Shown: positions 1 to 5,288, counted from the stretch's first letter. The stretch is DNA of 6,548 bases from Butyrivibrio sp. (GCF_024699075.1 NZ_JAILQF010000175.1:1-6548); one strand, 5' to 3'. A program made the numbers and translations. The notes: generated from the sequence alone by a model not told the origin.

Positions 1-4
1 AAAT

Positions 5-562
5 ATGGTATGTAAAAAGTGTGGCACTATGATTACCGACAGTTCTGCAGAATTATGTCCTGTATGCTGTGCGCCACTAGGGGAAGAAAACTTTAGCAAT
101 GAGGATATTTTAAAGTCAGATCATTACGTAGATACTTTGAAATCATCTGATAGCTATACACCACAGCTGGGGACAAAATGGGCGGACTTTCTTGGCTATT
201 TTGCTTTTTGGCTTTCGGCTATTGTAAGCATTATTGTTGGTCTGTGGTGTCTTTCACTGACTGGCAGCTACTCATATCGAAGTATCAGCGGAGCAATAGG
301 CTTTTCTGCTATTTGCCTTATAGTAACAGGAATAATCTGCATTTTGGGAGCTCTTTCAATTATTAAAAGAAAAAGCAGCGCAAATAATATGGTTACATTA
401 GTTTATGTAACTAGCCTTGTAGTAGATATTTTAGTCTATATAGCGTTTTCATCTGCAGGTATTATGTATAATCTAAGTATTACGCGCATCGTGATTGCGA
501 TTCTCATGATCATCATTAACCGTTCATACTTTGAAAAGCGTAGCAATATTTTCGTTAATTAA
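5..562 (+). CDS. Zinc-ribbon protein with four transmembrane segments, function unknown
   Basis: A 185-residue protein. The N-terminus carries a small zinc ribbon, Cys3-x2-Cys6 and Cys18-x2-Cys21 (CKKCG and CPVC), followed by an acidic/polar linker to about residue 58. Four hydrophobic segments follow at about 62-84, 97-120, 129-150 and 157-172, with a basic KRK after the second and a short polar tail. This is the common layout of Firmicutes 'zinc-ribbon domain-containing' membrane proteins, in which the ribbon faces the cytoplasm; their function is generally unknown. The ATG lies only five bases from the window edge, so its ribosome binding site cannot be seen and the frame could extend upstream. 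That the ribbon begins right after this Met argues that it is the true start. The gene ends at TAA and is followed 33 bases later by a long hairpin. The call as a zinc-ribbon membrane protein is firm; the role is not known. Confidence 0.8.
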   Translation: MVCKKCGTMITDSSAELCPVCCAPLGEENFSNEDILKSDHYVDTLKSSDSYTPQLGTKWADFLGYFAFWLSAIVSIIVGLWCLSLTGSYSYRSISGAIGFSAICLIVTGIICILGALSIIKRKSSANNMVTLVYVTSLVVDILVYIAFSSAGIMYNLSITRIVIAILMIIINRSYFEKRSNIFVN

Positions 563-595
563 CTAGGTGAAAAAAGGGGCTGTGAAATAATCAGT

Positions 596-652
596 CCATG
601 AAAAAAGAGAAGTAATAGCTGGAAACAGCCAATTATTTCTCTTTTTTCATGG
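596..652. terminator. Long bidirectional hairpin between convergent genes
   Basis: The arms 596-616 and 632-652 are complementary over 21 positions with one G/T wobble. They begin CCATGAAAAAAGAGAA and end TTCTCTTTTTTCATGG. Inside sits a second short stem, GCTG/CAGC (618-621 and 626-629), closed by a GAAA tetraloop. Each strand has an A-rich left arm and a T-rich right arm around the GC core, so it could end transcripts from the upstream plus-strand gene and from the minus-strand frames beyond. A competing pairing of GGCTGT (578-583) with ACAGCC (625-630) is also possible. Confidence 0.7.
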
Positions 653-690
653 TAAAATATTACCATGATCAAACAAACCAATTCTTATCT

Positions 691-999
691 TCAATGATTG
701 ATGATAATTGGCGCCTTTATTACCTTAATTATTTTTAATTTTTCCCAAGCCACATCATGTATCGAATACTTATTGGTTTTGATTACCTTTTCGGTTGTTC
801 CGGTTTGGGTATCATACACAAAAATCTGAGAACACATAATGGGAACCGTTTCCGAATAATACATTATGTATCTTCCATCCTCTGAAATACGAATTATTTC
901 GTCTCCACCGTTGTCTCTGGTATCCGCTCTTGTGCCTTCCAAAAGTACAGTAGTCGTTCTTGAAGTCATCTTATTGCGAAATAATAAACGGTATTTCAT
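691..999 (-). CDS. Short hypothetical frame, probable fragment of a TolB/beta-propeller-like protein
   Basis: 102 codons on the minus strand. The middle part (ISEDGRYIMYYSE, then IFVYDTQTGTTEKVI) has the rhythm of a beta-propeller blade of the WD40-like/TolB type, where 'SxDGxxI.Y' is followed by a strand and a 'D..TG....' turn. That is resemblance only. The Met used as start has no ribosome binding site, and a stop codon lies six codons upstream, so this may be the 3' end of a broken larger gene rather than a complete small protein. No signal peptide or membrane segment is visible. It lies 26 bases downstream of the next minus-strand frame, and the two could once have belonged to one gene or operon. 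It faces the convergent hairpin at 596-652, which would terminate it. Confidence 0.4.
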   Translation of the reverse strand: MKYRLLFRNKMTSRTTTVLLEGTRADTRDNGGDEIIRISEDGRYIMYYSETVPIMCSQIFVYDTQTGTTEKVIKTNKYSIHDVAWEKLKIIKVIKAPIIINH

Positions 1000-1025
1000 T
1001 ACAAAGGGAAATATTTACCGGCATA

Positions 1026-1421
1026 CTAAATAAGGTACAGCACCAGTCGATTATCCTCCAGATCATAATAAAGGGTACATTCCGAGCCCTTTAGATCATA
1101 TATGCTGACAATGCCTTCATTTGTATCTCTGCCTATAAATTCTTCAGTAATGTTCTTGTACTCTGCCAATTTTTCAGGTCTGAAAACCTTCGTCTTTTCA
1201 TTAACAAAAACAGCCGTGTAAAGAATGTCTGCCTCAACAAGATCCTGGAAAATATGGCTTCCGTAGGATAACTCAGGATTATAACCTGCATCCTTTTCCT
1301 CCACTTCACATACAGCTTCAAACTCACTGATATCCGCAAAGGTTGTTGGAACTCCAAGCTCAGGAGACGACGTTCCGATTCGTCCCGGAACCATGAGCAT
1401 CATATGGCGTCCGCTGTCTCA
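1026..1421 (-). pseudogene. Remnant coding frame lacking a credible start, family unknown
   Basis: The minus-strand frame is open from just inside a TGA at 1419-1421 to a TAG at 1026-1028. From the first Met (1401-1403) it would give 125 residues. The sequence is well-composed protein: an acidic segment around EFEAVCEVEEKDAGY, then SHIFQDLVEADI, and a C-terminus of CTLYYDLEDNRLVLYLI with alternating beta-strand character. No ribosome binding site precedes any of the several Mets, and coding-like sequence (DSGRH) runs up to the upstream stop, so the 5' end has probably been lost near 1420. No catalytic motif, signal peptide or membrane segment is seen. It may be one piece of the same former gene as 691-999. 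Real former coding sequence is likely; the family is not recognised. Confidence 0.5.
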
Positions 1422-1626
1422 ATTTATTGAACCGGGTACTATTATGTGAAAGAGATGTATGATGCTTTTCAAAAGAGAGGTTCTAGATTTACTGTGGTAG
1501 TCCGCTACGACTGGGTAATCTTAAGATAATACAACTAGGATACCTGATATATGGTTCTGCAAAGAAAAGTGGATTTGGGAAGTAGGTGCTGAAAAGGAGG
1601 TTACTATATAAATATATCATTATAAT

Positions 1627-1654
1627 TTTACATATCCTATGGAAAGATTATAAT
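1627..1654 (+). promoter_or_regulatory. Putative sigma-A promoter
   Basis: TTTACA (1627-1632) and a perfect TATAAT (1649-1654) are separated by 16 bases. A second TATAAT occurs at 1663-1668 without a good -35. Transcription would begin about 1661 and run through the 23-codon ORF at 1679, the A/C-rich tract and into the gene at 2092. In AT-rich DNA such matches arise by chance, so this is moderate support only. Confidence 0.45.
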
Positions 1655-1678
1655 CCTTGCAGTATAATAGGTAAGAAT

Positions 1679-1750
1679 ATGTCAGTCATATTTAAACTTT
1701 TGCTAATAAGGACAGAAAAGTTTTGGGTATTCAAGACGTGTCTGAATTAG
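1679..1750 (+). other. Possible 23-codon ORF (leader peptide or 5' part of a broken gene)
   Basis: ATG at 1679 follows a weak AGG ribosome-binding core with an 8-base spacer and lies about 18 bases after the predicted transcription start. It encodes 23 residues beginning MSVIFKLLL and ends at an amber TAG (1748-1750). The same frame then continues without a stop for another 110 codons to the TGA at 2081-2083, through the A/C-rich repeats. This could be a short leader ORF, or the start of a gene interrupted by a nonsense mutation. Chance is also possible at this length. Confidence 0.25.
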
Positions 1751-1803
1751 CAACCTAAACAAAAAACGAGAAACACAACCGTAAACAGCACTAATACCAA
1801 AAA

Positions 1804-1987
1804 CAGAATTACAGACAGTACCAAGACAAACAACAAAACCAGAATCAGAAACGATCACAAAAAACAACAACACAAACAGAATCAGAAACGATCACAAAAA
1901 ACAATAACACAAACAGAATCAGAAACAATCTCAAAAAACAACAACACAAACAGAATCAGAAACAAATCCCAAACAAATAACACAAAT
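1804..1987 (+). repeat. About five tandem copies of a 37-nt A/C-rich unit
   Basis: Copies starting at 1840, 1877, 1914 and 1951 each begin CAGAATCAGAAAC and recur at exactly 37 bases. A more degenerate 36-base copy starts at 1804, and decayed material continues to about 2035. The copies at 1840 and 1877 are nearly identical. There are no spacers between units, so this is not a CRISPR array. Because 37 is not a multiple of three, each copy is read in a different frame, so selection for a repeated peptide is unlikely. The wider tract (about 1751-2040) is roughly five sixths A+C, with G and T both below about ten percent, so its transcript would be nearly unstructured. Confidence 0.85.
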
Positions 1988-2091
1988 ACAAACAGTACAA
2001 AGAACACTAACAAAAACGCTTCCAATCAAAAAACAATACAGATTAGGGGCTTTTTATTACGTGACTTTTTTGAAAAGAGGTGAATATAGAT

Positions 2092-2253
2092 ATGTCTTAT
2101 TGTAATTGCAGTCATTGTAGTGCTATAACCACTGGCTATGAAGATGATTTTGGATACTGGGATGTCTGCGCAGATTGTGGAAAGAGAATAGAAATGGGCT
2201 ATCATTTTTACAACCATTATGATGGAGAAGATCATGAAGATTTTTGGGAATAA
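2092..2253 (+). CDS. Small Cys-rich (zinc-ribbon-like) protein with acidic tail
   Basis: A 53-residue protein. Cysteines occur at 4, 6, 9, 26 and 29 (CNCSHC, then CADCGKR), a plausible zinc-binding ribbon, followed by aromatic and His-rich sequence and an acidic C-terminus (YDGEDHEDFWE). The start is well supported: AAAAGAGGTGA (2073-2083) precedes the ATG by eight bases. The stop codon of the upstream open frame (TGA 2081-2083) lies inside that ribosome binding site, an arrangement typical of coupled genes. No membrane segment or enzyme motif is seen. A second tiny protein of similar flavour lies beyond the next gene at 3090. Function is unknown; a metal-binding accessory or regulatory protein is a reasonable guess. 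Confidence 0.7.
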   Translation: MSYCNCSHCSAITTGYEDDFGYWDVCADCGKRIEMGYHFYNHYDGEDHEDFWE

Positions 2254-2301
2254 TCAGATTGCATCTTATGTAGTGAGGAAATAGTATTCTGAACAAAAGG
2301 T

Positions 2302-2325
2302 CTGTGAAGTTAAGGAACTTCATAG
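2302..2325 (+). other. Ten-base-pair hairpin in the 2254-2483 intergenic region
   Basis: CTGTGAAGTT (2302-2311) and AACTTCATAG (2316-2325) pair over ten positions with one G/T wobble around an AAGG loop. No T-tract follows, so it is a weak candidate as an intrinsic terminator. It may be an mRNA 3'-end stabilising structure or a binding site. Confidence 0.4.
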
Positions 2326-2426
2326 AACTTTGAGGCAAAAGCTTTGATTATTTATAAGTTTTAAATATTATCAAGTGTGTGTACCTTTAAATGAGATGTC
2401 GCATTAGCGTTGAGTGATGATCTGTA

Positions 2427-2454
2427 TTGCAATTATCAATTAAAGTGATATAAT
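2427..2454 (+). promoter_or_regulatory. Sigma-A promoter with extended -10 for the GIY-YIG gene
   Basis: TTGCAA (2427-2432), a 16-base spacer, and TATAAT (2449-2454) preceded by TGA, which gives the TGn extended -10. Start of transcription is expected at about 2461. That would leave a leader of only about 23 bases before the ATG at 2484. Confidence 0.65.
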
Positions 2455-2483
2455 CATAAACTGCGTTAAAAAAATGTCAAAAT

Positions 2484-2987
2484 ATGATTATGGGAGTTCC
2501 AGTGATTAGTTTTAATTCCAATACAGATTTGTTTGTCTATTTTTTGATATTTATTGTTATAGCCATTATTTCGAGAATTTATAAGGATTTTGGTTTACGC
2601 AAAGAAATAGATGAGCTTAAAGATAATTCAATGACCTTGTCCCCAAGTGAATTCTTCAGACTTCGCAACACCAGAGTAGGAGGACATGGGCGCAAGATGG
2701 CCTCTGTGTATAATTTTGCAGACGTATATATTTTATACAACAAGAGCCGGAACATGTACTATGTTGGCCAGTCAAAAAGAATATTCGATAGGGTAAATGC
2801 TCATTTTACAGGTCATGGTAACGGTGATGTTTATATTGACTATAGGTATGGGGATGTTTTCGAAATAAGCATGATTGCTTTAGAAAACAGCGGTTTTTCA
2901 TCTCTTAATGAGCTTGAAAGAAATGCAATATGGCGTTTTAATGCTTATTCCAGAGGCTATAACAAAACAAGAGGTAATCAAGGCTGA
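2484..2987 (+). CDS. Membrane-anchored GIY-YIG family nuclease
   Basis: A 167-residue protein. Residues 16-31 form one hydrophobic helix near the N-terminus, followed by a charged linker (about 31-60) and a GIY-YIG endonuclease domain from about 78 to the end. The expected motifs are visible: VYILYN (81-86) for the 'GIY' strand, YYVGQS (92-97) for 'YIG', Arg103 in the following helix with His107, Glu145 in LNELERNAI as the metal ligand, and Asn160 in GYN near the C-terminus. This family makes a metal-dependent cut in DNA through a single active site. The domain has no attached DNA-binding domain and appears tethered to the membrane by its N-terminal helix. There is no ribosome binding site at normal distance, though the promoter just upstream is strong; ATG 2490 is an alternative start. 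Homing endonuclease, repair (UvrC-like) and restriction roles are all known in the family, and the membrane anchor favours none of them clearly. Domain call firm, biological role unknown. Confidence 0.85.
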   Translation: MIMGVPVISFNSNTDLFVYFLIFIVIAIISRIYKDFGLRKEIDELKDNSMTLSPSEFFRLRNTRVGGHGRKMASVYNFADVYILYNKSRNMYYVGQSKRIFDRVNAHFTGHGNGDVYIDYRYGDVFEISMIALENSGFSSLNELERNAIWRFNAYSRGYNKTRGNQG

Positions 2988-3033
2988 GTTAATAACTTAT
3001 GTATTCAAGGTGTGAGCCTTTTGGAGGAATTAT

Positions 3034-3054
3034 ATGCAATTAACGGTAGAGTAG
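3034..3054 (+). other. Six-codon mini-ORF with consensus ribosome binding site
   Basis: TTGGAGGAATTAT directly precedes an ATG at 3034, the best-placed AGGAGG-like site in this part of the window, yet the frame is only MQLTVE before a TAG. It lies 35 bases upstream of the next gene's ATG. It may be the decayed start of a lost gene or a short leader affecting translation of 3090. Confidence 0.35.
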
Positions 3055-3089
3055 GATAATTTTATAAACAGTAAGAGAGGATTATAAAT

Positions 3090-3215
3090 ATGAATAATAT
3101 AAAGCCATCAGATATTTGTTGGGAAACAGGTGTATTTACAGATGATTGTATATGTGATATTTGCGATCATAGATTTGACTGCAGCGGTTATGACGATCAT
3201 GAAGATGATGATTAG
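3090..3215 (+). CDS. Tiny Cys/Asp-rich protein, function unknown
   Basis: A 41-residue frame with cysteines at 10, 20, 22, 25 and 31 (CICDIC, then FDC) and an acidic end (YDDHEDDD). AAGAGAGGA (3073-3081) precedes the ATG by eight bases, good support for translation. The CxxC pattern followed by an Arg and an acidic, His-containing tail resembles the 53-residue protein at 2092, suggesting two members of one small metal-binding family on either side of the nuclease gene. It has no membrane segment. Short frames are easily fortuitous, but the ribosome binding site and biased composition make this one likely to be real. Confidence 0.55.
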   Translation: MNNIKPSDICWETGVFTDDCICDICDHRFDCSGYDDHEDDD

Positions 3216-3369
3216 AGTTCGTTAAAAAGCATATATGAGATGATATTATGTTTGTTTTGTGGAGAAGCAAACTCTTTATTGCCTCTATTAGTAACTCAAA
3301 TAATTATGTAGGAAATATTTAATGCTAATGAAAACGATCAGAAATAATTCTGACGTTATGGAGGTTATG

Positions 3370-4005
3370 ATGAACATTGGAATAAATGGCCCTTGCCCAT
3401 GCGGGAGCGGGAAAAAGTACAAGTATTGTTGCTTGAATAAAGAGAAAAAGGATATATACGCAAGTATAAGAGATATAGTTGAAAAAGAAGCATATTCGGA
3501 CGATTTGGCTGATGTTCTTTGCAACTTGGTACGTTTTATGAAAGAAAAAAAGTGGATTGGTGCGTGTCATGCAACTGCTACAATCTTATATGTTTTGTTA
3601 GCTGAACTTGGATATAATGTTGAAATATATTCTGGAGAGGTTGATAAAATCGATTTTTTACCGTTTGATCATTCGTGGATTACAATAGATGGAAAAATCA
3701 TTGACATAGCTGTTATTATGACATTGATGAATGGTATGCCCGTTTCAGATGCGATTGTATTAGATAAAAATGTAATGACGTCTAATCCTTATGATTTGAG
3801 GTATGGTGTTAAGTCTGCTATTGGTCTTGATGAGGGAACTAAACGGGTTATTAACATGTCTATTAGTGAATATATGGATTCTCATCCTGAATCTATAAAC
3901 TTCTTATGGGAGATAGCACAGAGAGTATCACCATGTAAATTAGATATTAATACAATGAGAAAAAAGTATGCTGATAAGTATAGAGTGTATTATGTAAAAG
4001 AATAA
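3370..4005 (+). CDS. SEC-C motif protein with transglutaminase/papain-like Cys-His-Asp arrangement
   Basis: 211 residues from ATG 3370, chosen because GGAGG (3360-3364) sits five bases upstream and the zinc motif follows at once. An upstream ATG at 3322 (AGGA, eight-base spacer) would add 16 residues and overlaps, as TAATG, the stop of a 24-codon frame at 3248-3322. Residues 9-21 are a textbook SEC-C zinc motif, CPCGSGKKYKYCC, known from SecA and from many unrelated proteins as a metal-binding or protein-interaction tag. Further on, Cys66 starts a helix (GACHATATILY), His101 lies in FDHSW, and Asp112 in GKIIDIA. Cys, then His in a strand with a following Trp, then Asp in 'dGkiiD' is the layout of the transglutaminase-like/papain-like fold, so a peptidase, amidase or transferase activity is possible. 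No signal peptide or membrane segment is present, so it should be cytoplasmic. The zinc motif is certain; the enzymatic reading is inference. Confidence 0.8.
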   Translation: MNIGINGPCPCGSGKKYKYCCLNKEKKDIYASIRDIVEKEAYSDDLADVLCNLVRFMKEKKWIGACHATATILYVLLAELGYNVEIYSGEVDKIDFLPFDHSWITIDGKIIDIAVIMTLMNGMPVSDAIVLDKNVMTSNPYDLRYGVKSAIGLDEGTKRVINMSISEYMDSHPESINFLWEIAQRVSPCKLDINTMRKKYADKYRVYYVKE

Positions 4006-4050
4006 CGGACTATAGCTGTTTTTTTGATAACTATTAATATAGAAATTTAG

Positions 4051-4090
4051 AAAGGGATCGTAATTTTGCGATCTCTTTTTATATTTTTTA
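4051..4090 (+). terminator. Intrinsic terminator after the SEC-C gene
   Basis: AAAGGGATCG (4051-4060) pairs with CGATCTCTTT (from 4069) across the loop TAATTTTG, with one G/T wobble, and runs into a T-rich tail (CTTTTTATATTTTTT). It ends the transcript 46 bases after the stop codon and separates this block from the next. Confidence 0.8.
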
Positions 4091-4208
4091 ACTGGGATTG
4101 TCTAGAGAGGACTGGAGTAGAGTTGAAGTAGGAGTGAATTGGTGATTGTTTGGGAATTTGGCCTTATATAGCTATTATATATTTAGCTTCAATATTCAAT
4201 CTTATCAG

Positions 4209-4287
4209 TATAAATCATCATAAAACAACATAAACCAACAAAAAACATATCAAAACAAAAAAATATCAAAAACCTGTAATAGGTTTA
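4209..4287 (+). other. G-free A/C-rich tract upstream of the gene pair
   Basis: Between the terminator and the first gene of the next pair lie about 200 bases with no gene. The last 70 or so are made almost only of A, C and T, very A-rich and with no G from 4209 to 4275. The compositional style matches the tract at 1751-2040, but without its 37-nt repeats. The open frame of the following gene runs back through it to a TAA at 4231. No convincing promoter is seen; TTGGCC/TATTTA near 4158-4185 is a weak candidate. Confidence 0.4.
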
Positions 4288-4659
4288 TTGAACCTGGTAC
4301 CATTAATTAGATCCCTGATGAAGCTGAGAGAATTGGGTTCTAAGACGGGAGCTATAACATATAATAGTCCTAAATCAATAGTTGGAATAAAAAGTATTCT
4401 TGCTAAAGCAGCGGGAACAATTGATCCAGTAATAAAAGTCATTACCAAGGGGAAAAGCAAGGTTACTTTAAAAGACAATGAACTTGCTGAAAAGTATGAA
4501 ATTGATGTTGATGAGTTAAAAGATTTCAGCGAAGAGACAAAACAGTTAGTGGATAAAACTTCAGAAATAGAAACATCGAAGTTTACTAATGATAAGCATG
4601 ATGATATTTATGAACGAAATAAGGGAAAGATTATACCATTCACTAATGCAAAGAGGTGA
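4288..4659 (+). CDS. Unknown soluble protein, first gene of a coupled pair
   Basis: 123 residues if read from TTG 4288, or 113 from ATG 4318. Neither start has a good ribosome binding site, and the frame remains open upstream to 4231 with no ATG or GTG, so the true 5' end is unclear and may be damaged. The N-terminal half is basic and helical (SLMKLRELGSK, then GIKSILAKAAGTIDPVIKVITKGKSK). The C-terminal half is acidic and polar (EKYEIDVDELKDFSEETK) and ends in IIPFTNAKR. No membrane segment, cysteine or recognisable domain is present. Its stop (TGA 4657-4659) overlaps the GTG proposed as start of the next gene and lies inside a GAGGTGA site, so the two are surely co-translated. I do not recognise the family; a partner or regulator of the membrane protein that follows is inference from the overlap. 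Confidence 0.6.
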   Translation: MNLVPLIRSLMKLRELGSKTGAITYNSPKSIVGIKSILAKAAGTIDPVIKVITKGKSKVTLKDNELAEKYEIDVDELKDFSEETKQLVDKTSEIETSKFTNDKHDDIYERNKGKIIPFTNAKR

Positions 4660-5285
4660 TTCATATAAATATTGAGAAAGCTGCAGAAAATGCAGAAGAT
4701 TTAAGAAAAAAACTGAATTTATCACAAGTGTTGAAGGATTCTCTGATAATTTTGAAACCGGAATCTAGAAATTTTTTCAGGAAGGTTATCTTTCTTGTAA
4801 TTGAGATATTCTTTGCTTGGAAAATGGTAACTCAGAAAGAAACTGTGGTGTTGACAAAAGATGTATTTGAGGTTTTTATTTCTATACTTGTTGCGTTAAT
4901 AGCTATTGTGTTTACAGGCTATGCATTTTTTCAGGCGTTAATTAACGACAAATTGCTGATTACATTATTGAGCGTAGATGATGAAAAAGGTAATTTAAGC
5001 GGTACAAATAAGTATTTTGCTGAAGTGATGGTGTTTCAGATGACGTGTACTGTTATTGATCTTCTTATTGTCGTTTTTGCAATTATTGTACCAAATGATT
5101 GGTGTGCTTTTGAAAATGAGTTAATTAATGAAGTTATTTCAGGAATTCTTTTGCTAGCGGTATTGCATTGTAATATAGAAAGTATATGGGAAATGAAGAG
5201 CTTTATTTTCAATGTATTTCAGCTATTTAACTTGCATGCATATGCTAGAATAAAAGAATTAAAAGATAATAATGATAACGATTGA
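4656..5285 (+). CDS. Unknown membrane protein with four transmembrane segments
   Basis: 209 residues. A charged, helical N-terminus (about 1-40) is followed by hydrophobic segments at about 43-59, 70-95, 124-146 and 156-175, and a polar C-terminus ending NNDND. An even number of segments puts both ends on the same side, probably the cytoplasm. No catalytic motif is recognised. The start is uncertain: GTG 4656 overlaps the previous stop as GTGA but has no ribosome binding site at normal distance, whereas the ideal AAAGAGGTGA (4650-4659) points to an ATA at 4665-4667, where an ATG would be expected, or to the ATT two codons later. Pairing of a small soluble protein with a four-helix membrane protein on a mobile element recalls toxin/immunity, transport or defence modules, but nothing in the sequence decides between them. 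It is followed at once by a strong terminator. Confidence 0.7.
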   Translation: MIHINIEKAAENAEDLRKKLNLSQVLKDSLIILKPESRNFFRKVIFLVIEIFFAWKMVTQKETVVLTKDVFEVFISILVALIAIVFTGYAFFQALINDKLLITLLSVDDEKGNLSGTNKYFAEVMVFQMTCTVIDLLIVVFAIIVPNDWCAFENELINEVISGILLLAVLHCNIESIWEMKSFIFNVFQLFNLHAYARIKELKDNNDND

Positions 5286-5288
5286 AAG

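Larger units (their letters stand above)
1422..2091. other. Intergenic stretch without an ordinary gene
   Basis: No convincing full-length gene lies here on either strand. It contains an orphan AAGGAGG near 1595 that is not followed by ATG, GTG or TTG at usable spacing, the promoter-like pair at 1627-1654, and the 23-codon ORF. It also holds an 8-base inverted repeat, TTGCTAAT/ATTAGCAA (1700-1707 and 1746-1753), and the A/C-rich repeat tract. A 33-codon open stretch at about 1428-1528 reads coding-like (VKEMYDAFQKRGSRF) and could be a scrap of a lost gene, but I cannot assign it. Confidence 0.5.

Noticed and set aside
1404..1528. Transposase fragment in the plus-strand frame reading VKEMYDAFQKRGSRF
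   Set aside because: The piece is short, contains an in-frame TGA, and shows no DDE or inverted-repeat signature, so I cannot support a family.
1840..1987. CRISPR-like array
   Set aside because: The 37-nt period matches a CRISPR repeat length, but units follow each other directly without unique spacers, and no cas gene is nearby.
2026..2338. Two minus-strand frames of about 70 codons
   Set aside because: They overlap the plus-strand small Cys-rich gene, which has a ribosome binding site and biased composition; the minus frames have neither.
3239..3311. Short frame with CLFCGE, possibly another zinc-knuckle peptide
   Set aside because: It has only 23 codons, no clear ribosome binding site, and no further metal ligands; it overlaps another short frame equally lacking support.
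4266..4478. Minus-strand frame of 70 codons
   Set aside because: It is antisense to the first gene of the coupled pair with no initiation signal; the plus-strand gene is favoured by its overlap with the next gene.
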